In this document: one piece after another, positions 1 to 5,532 of the stretch | How positions within the stretch are numbered: the stretch's first letter is position 1 | Layout of the letters: each line of letters starts with the position of its first letter | Source: Lentisphaerota bacterium | GTDB taxonomy: Bacteria > Verrucomicrobiota > Lentisphaeria > Oligosphaerales > Oligosphaeraceae | Reading direction: 5' to 3' | Assembly (NCBI GenBank): GCA_012800565.1 | Contig: JAAZIZ010000125.1 | Span: forward strand, 1-5,571 | Length of the DNA: 5,571 nucleotides | Notes under the pieces: generated by a model | Told to the model about the DNA's origin: nothing | The model's input: the letters and a program-made list of their open reading frames with translations, nothing else | The model's database searches: none | Position numbers and translations under genes: made by a program

Positions 1-122
1 AGCTTGCTTCCGCAGCCTTGTCCCCGGAGGACTTTCGCCCTCGGGGGTCAGGCGTTGCCGTGGGACGGGCTGTCGCGCCGCGCCGCCCCTTAAGTCAAAT
101 CTCTCTTCCCATCACAAAACTT
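1..122. repeat. Intergenic composite repeat, copy 1 (truncated by window start)
   Basis: This segment is repeated upstream of the methyltransferase gene at 2121-2238. Positions 1-45 are identical to 2121-2165, and 85-122 are identical to 2201-2238. The part between them (46-84) is diverged in sequence and slightly different in length, apart from a shared stretch at 48-59. The first bases are the inside of a palindrome that is complete in the other copy (2114-2135), so this copy is cut by the window edge. Positions 22-46 can fold as CCCCG plus AGG pairing with CCT plus CGGGG around an 8-nt loop, with one bulged G. The identical 38-nt box ends 35 nt before the ATG at 158. No protein is supported here. 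Confidence 0.9.
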
Positions 123-157
123 TGCAGCTAACCACATATCTGATGCAACGGTAAATT

Positions 158-1915
158 ATGCGAGAACTGACACATAAGGTTGATTTCTGCGTTGTCGGCG
201 GCGGCATTGCCGGTCTCTGTGCTGCGGTTTCGGCGGCCCGGCAGGGTCTGCAGGTTATACTGGTCCACGACCGGCCGGTGCTGGGCGGCAATGCCTCCAG
301 CGAAATCCGGATGTGGCTCTGCGGAGCCACCGGCGCGAATCTGCGCGAGACCGGCATTGTGGAAGAGCTCGCCCTGGAGAACAACTACCGGAACCCCGGC
401 TCGAATTTCTCCATCTGGGACAGCGTCCTCTATCAGCTGGCCCGGGAATGCGGGAATCTGACCGTTTTGATGAACTGCTCAGTGAACAGCCTGAGCATGG
501 ACGGTACACGCATCGCAACCGTGCGCGGCTGGCAGACCACCAGCGAGACCTGGCATACTGTGGCCGCCGGATGGTTCGCGGACTGCTCCGGCGACAGCAT
601 CCTGGCGCCCCTCAGCGGCGCCGAATTCCGCCTCGGGCGCGAGGCCGCGGCTGAGTTCGGCGAGACCCTGGGACAACCGGCCGCCGACCAGCAGACCATG
701 GGCATGAGCTGCCTGCTGCAGGCCCGCGAAACCGACAGCCCGAAGACCTTTATCCCGCCCAGATGGGCCAAAAAAATCACTTTGGACGAGCAGCTCGCCG
801 AACGCGGGCACGGCTTCACCGGCCTGAATAATTTCTGGTGGCTGGAGCTGGGCGGAAACCGCGATTCCATTCACGATACCGAAGAGCTCCGGCACGAGTT
901 GCTGGCTTTGGCCTTCGGAGTCTGGGACCATATCAAGAACCAGGGCGAGCACGGAGCGGAAAACTGGGAACTGGAGTGGGTCGGATTCCTGCCCGGCAAG
1001 CGCGAGAGCCGCCGCTATGTCGGAGATCACATCCTGTGTGAGGCAGATATCCTCGCCGGCGGAGTCTTCCCGGACGTGGTAGCCTACGGCGGCTGGCCGT
1101 TGGATGACCACCATCCGGACGGATTCTACTACGCCGGCCCGCCCAACACTATCGGCAAAGTACCGCAGCCTTACGGAATACCGTACCGCTGCCTCTATTC
1201 CAAAAATATCACCAATCTGTTTTTTGCCGGCCGGAACATCAGCACTACCCATGTAGGGCTGAGCTCGACCCGGGTGATGCTGACCTGCGGCCTCCTGGGC
1301 CAGGCCGTGGGCACCGCCGCCGCCATCGCCTGCCGCGAGAACTGCCCGCCCCGGGCGCTGTTCCCGGCCCTGATCCCCGAACTGCAGCAGCGCCTGCTGG
1401 CCGCAGACTGCTATCTGCCGGGCGTACCCCGCGTTATCGCGCCCCTGGCCGCCGGTGCCGAACTGCTTGCGTCCGAGGGCGATCCCGAGCCCCTGCGCAG
1501 CGGCTTCGACCGGCCAGTCGGAGAAATCGACCACGGCTGGCGAGGACAGCCGGGCGCCTGGCTGGAATACCGTTTTGCGGGCCGCCGCAATATCAAAGCG
1601 GTCCGGATGGTATTCGACAGCGATTTGAACCGCCAGGGCCAGGGTGCCTGCGCCAACCATTGGGAGAAGAACATCCTGTCCAACTTCCCGCTGCGGCAGC
1701 CGCCGCGCCGCCCGCCGGCCACCCTGGTCCGCAGCTATCGGCTGGAGGGCCGGGACGATACGGGGGCCTGGCGGACGCTGTACCAGGAAGACCATAACTA
1801 CCAGCGGATGGTGCGCATCCCCCTGGACTGCAGCCTCAGCGCAATCCGTCTGATACCATTGAGCACCTGGGGCGCCGAAGACTGCCACCTCTTCGCCTTC
1901 GAACCGGAAGAATAA
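158..1915 (+). CDS. FAD-dependent oxidoreductase with C-terminal beta-rich domain
   Basis: The product is 585 aa. An N-terminal dinucleotide-binding motif GGGIAG (residues 14-19) sits in a beta-alpha-beta fold and is followed by LGGNASSEIRM (42-52), typical of the FAD_oxidored family. A second flavin-contact region, FAGRNISTTHVGLSSTRVM (356-374), precedes a Gly/Ala-rich helix. Together these indicate a cytosolic flavoprotein that binds FAD non-covalently. From about residue 430 onward the chain looks like a beta-sandwich resembling discoidin or carbohydrate-binding modules (for example YRLEGRDDTGAWRTLY), an arrangement I associate with proteins of this type in Lentisphaerota and Planctomycetes. 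The substrate is unknown; a role in glycan or organic-acid oxidation is only a guess. No signal peptide is visible. The ATG at 158 is fixed because an in-frame TAA lies at 152-154. No Shine-Dalgarno is visible before it. Codon use is strongly GC-rich. The long open frame on the opposite strand (479-2083) is a shadow. Confidence 0.93.
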   Translation: MRELTHKVDFCVVGGGIAGLCAAVSAARQGLQVILVHDRPVLGGNASSEIRMWLCGATGANLRETGIVEELALENNYRNPGSNFSIWDSVLYQLARECGNLTVLMNCSVNSLSMDGTRIATVRGWQTTSETWHTVAAGWFADCSGDSILAPLSGAEFRLGREAAAEFGETLGQPAADQQTMGMSCLLQARETDSPKTFIPPRWAKKITLDEQLAERGHGFTGLNNFWWLELGGNRDSIHDTEELRHELLALAFGVWDHIKNQGEHGAENWELEWVGFLPGKRESRRYVGDHILCEADILAGGVFPDVVAYGGWPLDDHHPDGFYYAGPPNTIGKVPQPYGIPYRCLYSKNITNLFFAGRNISTTHVGLSSTRVMLTCGLLGQAVGTAAAIACRENCPPRALFPALIPELQQRLLAADCYLPGVPRVIAPLAAGAELLASEGDPEPLRSGFDRPVGEIDHGWRGQPGAWLEYRFAGRRNIKAVRMVFDSDLNRQGQGACANHWEKNILSNFPLRQPPRRPPATLVRSYRLEGRDDTGAWRTLYQEDHNYQRMVRIPLDCSLSAIRLIPLSTWGAEDCHLFAFEPEE

Positions 1916-1916
1916 G

Positions 1917-1931
1917 CAGGGCGTTGCCCTG
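1917..1931 (+). terminator. Hairpin directly after the oxidoreductase stop
   Basis: A perfect inverted repeat, CAGGGC-GTT-GCCCTG, begins two bases after the TAA stop. It has a 6-bp GC-rich stem and a 3-nt loop. No T-tract follows, so it is not a classical intrinsic terminator; it may instead protect the 3' end of the transcript. A second, imperfect stem, GCCAC-GTT-GGGGC, lies at about 1946-1958 and is followed by TTT. The hairpin overlaps the first copy of the 32-nt intergenic module and is probably part of that repeat. Confidence 0.3.
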
Positions 1932-1951
1932 GGCTGGTATGTCACGCCACG
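1920..1951. repeat. 32-nt intergenic module, copy A
   Basis: This module matches 2170-2201 with a single mismatch (G at 1941, A at 2191), a constant offset of 250 nt. In one frame both copies would read GVALGWY(V/I)TPR, which explains a spurious reading frame through this region. The matching part of the window-start repeat (about 52-84) is a more degraded version. It behaves like a dispersed intergenic element rather than a gene fragment. Confidence 0.85.
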
Positions 1952-2090
1952 TTGGGGCTTTGTCGTGCTCCAGTTCGCGCCTCCGAAAGACACAATTGGC
2001 AGCAGAAATAAGGCGAAAAAGTTTTCTGTTCCCCGTCGCAGCCAAATTTCTCGCAAAGCAACATAAATACGGCGTAAAGGCATTTGGAGC

Positions 2091-2108
2091 GCGGCAGCTT
2101 GCTGCCGC
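2091..2108. repeat. Palindrome GCGGCAGC-TT-GCTGCCGC
   Basis: This is a perfect 8-bp inverted repeat around a 2-nt centre, giving a REP-like hairpin in DNA or RNA. It shares the centre AGCTTGCT with the palindrome that follows 5 nt later, so the pair looks like a duplicated and diverged unit. No T-tract follows it. Confidence 0.75.
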
Positions 2109-2113
2109 TTTCC

Positions 2114-2135
2114 CTGCGGAAGCTTGCTTCCGCAG
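2114..2135. repeat. Palindrome CTGCGGAAGC-TT-GCTTCCGCAG
   Basis: This is a perfect 10-bp inverted repeat around TT. Its right half is present at the very first bases of the window, where the left half is cut off. It is the second of two tandem palindromes with the same AGCTTGCT core. It forms the left end of the composite repeat shared by the leaders of the oxidoreductase and methyltransferase genes. Confidence 0.8.
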
Positions 2136-2238
2136 CCTTGTCCCCGGAGGACTTTCGCCCTCGGGTTCAGGCGTTGCCCTGGGCTGGTATATCACGCCAC
2201 GCCCCTTAAGTCAAATCTCTCTTCCCATCACAAAACTT
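2121..2238. repeat. Intergenic composite repeat, copy 2
   Basis: This is the second copy of the repeat at 1-122. The two blocks 2121-2165 and 2201-2238 are identical to 1-45 and 85-122. The middle differs: here it contains a good copy of the 32-nt module (2170-2201). Positions 2143-2165 can fold as CCCG plus AGG pairing with CCT plus CGGG with one bulged G. The element ends 29 nt before the methyltransferase ATG, close to the 35-nt spacing of the first copy from the oxidoreductase ATG. Confidence 0.92.
2170..2201. repeat. 32-nt intergenic module, copy B
   Basis: This is one mismatch away from 1920-1951. Unlike copy A it lacks the perfect CAGGGC/GCCCTG stem, because one G is missing before the module (CAGGCG instead of CAGGGCG). 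It is embedded in the composite repeat 2121-2238 and overlaps the first base of its 38-nt conserved box. Confidence 0.85.
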
Positions 2239-2267
2239 CGCGCATTACCAACTTTTGCCGACCCGAC

Positions 2268-3323
2268 ATGTTATTTTCCGAATATCAATACTTTGAATAT
2301 CAGTTCCCGCTGCCGCAGTATTTAGGCTCAAAGTATCTTTTGCGTTCCTGGCTGCAGCAGTTCATTCCCCGGGACATCCGGGTGGTCTGTGACGCATTCG
2401 CAGGTTCACAGTCCATGGCTTTCCTATTCAAACAGCTCGGTTTCAAGGTCATTACCAATGACTTCCTTAATTTCAACCACCAGATTGGTCTGGCTCTAAT
2501 CGCCAACCAGAACAACACCCTGGACAAGCAGGACTGGGAGTCTTTGCTGCAAGCAAACCCCGATCCCAGTTATTATAATTTAATAGAGAGCACTTATACG
2601 GATATTTTTTTCACCCGGGATCAGTGCCAGGTGATTGATGCTATACGCGGCAACATCGACCGTTTGGGCAATAAATACAAACGCGCCCTGGCCCTGGCCA
2701 TCCTGAACCGCAGTTTGACCCGTAAAGTCACCATGGGACACTTTGCGCATCAGCAAGCCTTGAATTATGCCCTTGATCCCAAACGCATCAAGCGCAACCG
2801 CAGTCTGATACGCCCCGTACAGGAAATTATGGCCGATCTCCTGCCGCAATACAATCGGGCGGTATTTGCCAATGGACAGGAGAACTGCAGCTACAATCTT
2901 GATGCCCTGGAACTGCTGCCCCAACTGCAGGACGTGGATTTGCTCTACCTCGATCCGCCGTACTGCAACAGCCACGCTGATTACCAGAGCTTCTACCATC
3001 TGCTGGAGACAAATTCAATGTACTGGAAAGACAAGGAATTTGTCAACGGAAACCGGCGTTATTCTCCCAAGCGCTACAGCGGCTTTGACAAAAAAGGCGA
3101 AGCCCTCACTTCACTGCAGAAGCTGTTTGCCCTCTCTGCTGCTGTCCCCCACTGGCTGATCAGTTACAACGACCGCAGTTATCCGGATATCCAGACACTC
3201 TGTGAGATGATTTCGGTCCACCGGCCTTTCAGGGTTGAGCGCAAGGAATACCTTAATAGTCGCGGTGGCAGAGGCAGCGTGGCGGGCTGCCACGAGGTCG
3301 CAATTATAGCCAGCCAGGATTGA
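2268..3323 (+). CDS. D12-class N6-adenine DNA methyltransferase of a type II-like R-M system
   Basis: This 351-aa protein transfers a methyl group from S-adenosylmethionine to adenine N6 in a specific DNA site. The motif order is that of alpha-class (Dam/D12) enzymes. Motif X is QYLGSKYLL (17-25). Motif I is DAFAGSQS (42-49), where a Q replaces the usual second motif glycine, followed by FKQLGFKVITND. The catalytic motif is LYLDPPY with DPPY at 229-232, and a later WLISYNDRSYPD resembles a downstream core motif. The region between motif I and DPPY (about 75-225) is the likely target-recognition part. The frame is open upstream to a TTG at 2124, but that stretch is intergenic repeat and motif X sits close to the ATG at 2268, so I chose 2268. 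No Shine-Dalgarno is visible. The gene ends 5 nt before the endonuclease ATG and is less GC-rich than its outer neighbours, as expected for transferred R-M genes. The recognition site cannot be told from sequence. Confidence 0.92.
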   Translation: MLFSEYQYFEYQFPLPQYLGSKYLLRSWLQQFIPRDIRVVCDAFAGSQSMAFLFKQLGFKVITNDFLNFNHQIGLALIANQNNTLDKQDWESLLQANPDPSYYNLIESTYTDIFFTRDQCQVIDAIRGNIDRLGNKYKRALALAILNRSLTRKVTMGHFAHQQALNYALDPKRIKRNRSLIRPVQEIMADLLPQYNRAVFANGQENCSYNLDALELLPQLQDVDLLYLDPPYCNSHADYQSFYHLLETNSMYWKDKEFVNGNRRYSPKRYSGFDKKGEALTSLQKLFALSAAVPHWLISYNDRSYPDIQTLCEMISVHRPFRVERKEYLNSRGGRGSVAGCHEVAIIASQD

Positions 3324-3328
3324 CGATT

Positions 3329-4435
3329 ATGACTGATGATTTCAATGTTTTTCAGAACGCATTCAACCAGCAGTCGATGCAGGTCTTCTCCGATAACGGC
3401 CGCGGAGCGCTCTGGCTGAAGCTCAAGAGCATTATGCGCAACGATTGTATCCAGGCATTTGCGCAGCAATCCGGCCTGAGTTTATCCGGCCGGACCCTCA
3501 AGGATAAATTTCGCGCCTTATTCACTTTGTTCGAGCGCGATGTTGCACGCGGTCATGCTCTTCTGGATGCATTTCTGCGACACCAGAATGCGATTCAGTT
3601 CCGCCTGCTTGATGAAGAAGCGATCATCGCTGAGCTGTACAAATTGCAACATTATGCATGGGGCGGCGATTATCAGAATTCACTGGACAGATTCCTGGTA
3701 ACCAAGTATATCAAGCATCCGTTCTACACATATGCCGAATTATGCCGCAATCTGGACACGGACATCAAACAGACCGTCCGTGGGTACCTGCTGAACAGCT
3801 GGTACAACCATTGGAGCTCTATTGTCATTGAGCATATCTTCAAGGCCCACCCAGGCGTGCTGCCCACAGTCGGACAAATCAAGGGCGTGGATTTTTTTCT
3901 CGCGAATATACCGTTTGACCTGAAAATCACCTATTTCCCCAGTGAGTTTATGAAATTAAGCCGGCAGCAGCGCGGTCTGCCGCCGGAAATAACCTACTTG
4001 AAACAGCAGGCGCGGAAACTATCGTTACGGTTTGATTCTCAGCAGTCTGAAGCTGGCCAATTGCAGCAGATCACCGCCCGCCTGAAAGACCTCCCTGAGC
4101 AGGGTAATGAGGTCTTGCAGACTCTCAACACCCAACGCCAGGAAATCCTCGCCCAGACCCAACAAAATCCGCAGCCGCTCCTGCGCTGGCTGTACGAGCA
4201 TCAGGGAGAAAGGCGTTTTGGGGCTGAAAATCGTCTGTTTTTGATTTTAGTGGACTCGGAGGATTTCAGTCGCTCTTGGGAGCTCAAGCGCAATATCGCC
4301 TGGATTCGTCCTCAGGTAAATTCTTACTTGGATGCATGTTTACAGGCACCGCTGCAGCAAAAAATGCCGTTGCATTTTTCTTTCAAGAATCAGCATTACC
4401 ATGTTCTCACTGATGCATTGTTTCTGATCAAATAG
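3329..4435 (+). CDS. Putative type II restriction endonuclease, PD-(D/E)xK fold, unassigned family
   Basis: The product is 368 aa. I do not recognise a named enzyme. The assignment rests on position, directly downstream of a D12 methyltransferase with a 5-nt gap, and on a nuclease-like core: IVIEH with E168, then KGVDFFLANIPFDLKIT with D188, D197 and K199. This fits E...(P)D-x8-D-x-K, the metal-binding and catalytic pattern of PD-(D/E)xK nucleases. The N-terminal 160 residues are mostly helical and aromatic-rich. After the core comes a Gln-rich, probably coiled segment (about 210-290, QQARKLSLRFDSQQSEAG) and then a beta strand, RLFLILVDSEDFSRSWELKR. The ATG at 3329 has AGGA at 3316-3319 with good spacing. 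A TTG at 3320, overlapping the upstream stop, would add three residues but would leave AGGA directly adjacent. No controller-protein gene is visible. The catalytic residues are inferred by eye from pattern; an associated DNA-binding protein without nuclease activity is the alternative. Confidence 0.75.
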   Translation: MTDDFNVFQNAFNQQSMQVFSDNGRGALWLKLKSIMRNDCIQAFAQQSGLSLSGRTLKDKFRALFTLFERDVARGHALLDAFLRHQNAIQFRLLDEEAIIAELYKLQHYAWGGDYQNSLDRFLVTKYIKHPFYTYAELCRNLDTDIKQTVRGYLLNSWYNHWSSIVIEHIFKAHPGVLPTVGQIKGVDFFLANIPFDLKITYFPSEFMKLSRQQRGLPPEITYLKQQARKLSLRFDSQQSEAGQLQQITARLKDLPEQGNEVLQTLNTQRQEILAQTQQNPQPLLRWLYEHQGERRFGAENRLFLILVDSEDFSRSWELKRNIAWIRPQVNSYLDACLQAPLQQKMPLHFSFKNQHYHVLTDALFLIK

Positions 4436-4475
4436 TTTTCCCGAGCCGTCCATTCACCTCGCAGGGTGCTCAATT

Positions 4476-5378
4476 ATGTCGGAAGAGACTTGGTTTTACG
4501 ACCGGCGGCAGGGCCGGCTGGAGCAGGAGGTCATCCTGGGTGACCGGCTGCTGCGCCTGGCCTATCTGTCAGGCTGGCGGGGGCTGCTGCGCTGGCCGCT
4601 GTTCGGCTGCTCGCTGTGTTCGCGCCTGCTGGGCTGCTTCGCGGATTCGCGCCTCTCCCGGAGCCGGATTGAGCCGACCATCAAGCAGCTCGGCATCGAC
4701 TTGAGCGAGGTGGAGGTTCCGGACGGGGGCTTCCAGACTTTCAATGCTTTCTTCTGCCGGCAGCTGAAGCCCGGGGCGCGGCCGCTTGCTCCCGACCCGC
4801 GGCGGTTGCTCTCGCCTGCCGACAGCCGGGCGCTGTTCTGGCCGGAACTGCAGGACGGGCAGTGCATCCCGGCCAAGGGCGCGTCTTTCAGCGTGGAGGA
4901 GCTGCTGGGCGCTCCGGGGGCCGAGTACGCGCCGCGCTTCCGCAACGGTGCCCTGGCAGTCTTCCGGCTCTGCCCTGCCGATTACCACCGCTATCATTTC
5001 CCGGCTGACGGCCGGATGCTGCGCAGCTGGCGCCTGCGCGGCAAATACCACTCCGTGCATCCGCTGGCTCTCGCGACCCGGCTCCGGGTCTTCAGCGAGA
5101 ATCTGCGGGTGGTCTCAATGCTGGATTTCGGCAGCGGCGGGCTGGCTGCGTTTATTGAGGTCGGCGCTTTCGGGGTAGCCTCCATCCGGCAGACTTTCAG
5201 CGGCAGTGAGTTCCGGCGCGGGCTGGAAAAAGGCTTTTTCGCTTTCGGAGGCTCGACGATTATCCTGCTCCTGGAGCCGGGCCGCTGGCGCTTCGACGAG
5301 GACCTGCTGACCCAGAGTGCCCAGGGGCGCGAATGCCTGCTCCGTATGGGCGAAGGCATCGCTGACCGGAACGACTGA
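4476..5378 (+). CDS. psd: Phosphatidylserine decarboxylase proenzyme (clostridial-like type)
   Basis: This 300-aa protein converts phosphatidylserine to phosphatidylethanolamine and CO2 at the cytoplasmic membrane. The N-terminal part (YDRRQGRL ... FADSRLSRSRI) and TFNAFFCRQLKPGARPL match the layout of clostridial-type enzymes as I remember them. The autocleavage triad is visible: D116 in LLSPAD, the histidines of DYHRYH (H171, H174), and S260 in FGGST. Self-cleavage between G259 and S260 would give a beta chain of 259 residues and an alpha chain of 41 residues carrying the pyruvoyl group. EVGAFGVASI (about 229-238) is also typical. The length is normal and nothing appears broken. The ATG at 4476 has a weak AGGGTG at 4463-4468. 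The gene begins 40 nt after the endonuclease stop and has much higher GC, so it is probably a resident gene rather than part of the R-M module. No phosphatidylserine synthase gene is visible beside it. Confidence 0.96.
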   Translation: MSEETWFYDRRQGRLEQEVILGDRLLRLAYLSGWRGLLRWPLFGCSLCSRLLGCFADSRLSRSRIEPTIKQLGIDLSEVEVPDGGFQTFNAFFCRQLKPGARPLAPDPRRLLSPADSRALFWPELQDGQCIPAKGASFSVEELLGAPGAEYAPRFRNGALAVFRLCPADYHRYHFPADGRMLRSWRLRGKYHSVHPLALATRLRVFSENLRVVSMLDFGSGGLAAFIEVGAFGVASIRQTFSGSEFRRGLEKGFFAFGGSTIILLLEPGRWRFDEDLLTQSAQGRECLLRMGEGIADRND

Positions 5379-5385
5379 ACTTGTG

Positions 5386-5402
5386 CCGCGCCTCCGGCGC
5401 GG
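5386..5402 (+). terminator. GC-rich hairpin after psd
   Basis: CCGCGCC-TCC-GGCGCGG forms a perfect 7-bp stem starting 8 nt after the psd stop. There is no T-run directly after it. A longer alternative pairs GCCGC (5385-5389) with GCGGC (5417-5421), which is followed by ATTTT. It probably marks the end of the psd transcript, but the classical intrinsic terminator signature is incomplete. Confidence 0.45.
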
Positions 5403-5454
5403 GAGGAGATGGGGGGGCGGCATTTTCCAATCCCGGATTTGACTTGCCTTTTCC

Positions 5455-5484
5455 TGAACAGGAGTTATCTTTTAAGTGGATAAT
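5455..5484 (+). promoter_or_regulatory. Possible sigma-70-like promoter for the right-edge frame
   Basis: TGAACA at 5455-5460 (4 of 6 to the -35 consensus) and GATAAT at 5479-5484 (5 of 6 to the -10 consensus) are 18 nt apart. Transcription would start near 5491. A second -35-like hexamer, TTGACT, lies at 5439-5444, but its best partner would be a poor match or badly spaced. A short inverted repeat, TCCTG-AA-CAGGA (5452-5463), overlaps the proposed -35 and could be an operator. This is inference by eye. Confidence 0.4.
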
Positions 5485-5513
5485 GTGCGAAATCTTGTGA
5501 TGAATAACATCTT

Positions 5514-5521
5514 AAAGGAGG
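5514..5521 (+). promoter_or_regulatory. Strong Shine-Dalgarno sequence AAAGGAGG
   Basis: This is the only near-perfect ribosome-binding site in the window. It lies 11 nt before a GTG at 5533. That decides the likely start of the right-edge frame in favour of the GTG over an in-frame ATG at 5500. The ATG has no Shine-Dalgarno and would lie only about 9 nt after the predicted transcription start. Confidence 0.6.
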
Positions 5522-5532
5522 AAAGCTGCATA

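Larger units (their letters stand above)
1916..2267. other. 352-nt gene-free intergenic region made of palindromic repeat modules
   Basis: No credible gene lies between the oxidoreductase stop and the methyltransferase start. In order, the stretch holds a hairpin directly after the stop codon (1917-1931), a 32-nt module (1920-1951) repeated at 2170-2201, about 140 nt of AT-richer unique sequence (1952-2090), two palindromes (2091-2108 and 2114-2135), and a copy of the repeat found at the window start (2121-2238). A + strand open frame crosses it (1924-2325) but consists mostly of repeat sequence and has no recognisable domain. I could not identify a convincing sigma-70 promoter for the methyltransferase gene; the AT-richer part at about 1990-2075 is where one would most likely be. 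Confidence 0.8.

Noticed and set aside
1990..2075. Promoter candidates for the methyltransferase (TTGGCA at 1996, CATAAA at 2063)
   Set aside because: The hexamers are not correctly spaced from a matching partner, so no promoter is called.
479..2083. 534-codon open frame on the - strand
   Set aside because: It is antisense to the well-supported oxidoreductase, has GC-driven low-complexity composition and no recognisable domain; a typical shadow in high-GC DNA.
1..2238. Repeats considered as a CRISPR array or integron attC sites
   Set aside because: Only two copies, over 2 kb apart with a gene between, no regular spacers, no cas or integrase gene, and no clear attC core motifs.
2124..2267. 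N-terminal extension of the methyltransferase to TTG 2124
   Set aside because: The 48 extra codons are the intergenic repeat also found before the oxidoreductase gene, and motif X is already near the N-terminus when starting at 2268.
1924..2325. 133-codon + strand frame in the intergenic region
   Set aside because: It runs through both copies of the 32-nt module, the palindromes and the composite repeat, and then overlaps the methyltransferase start in another frame. No domain and no conserved start signal.
4370..4440. Possible psd promoter in the AT-rich end of the endonuclease gene
   Set aside because: TTGCAT at 4370 has only a poor -10 match at the right distance; not supportable by eye.
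248..4853. CTGCAG hexamer seen 10 times in the window (for example 248, 716, 1382, 1828, 2352, 4352, 4848)
   Set aside because: It looks over-represented, but nearly all copies are inside GC-rich genes using CTG and CAG codons. It gives no evidence for the specificity of the R-M system; an unprotected own site would rather be avoided.
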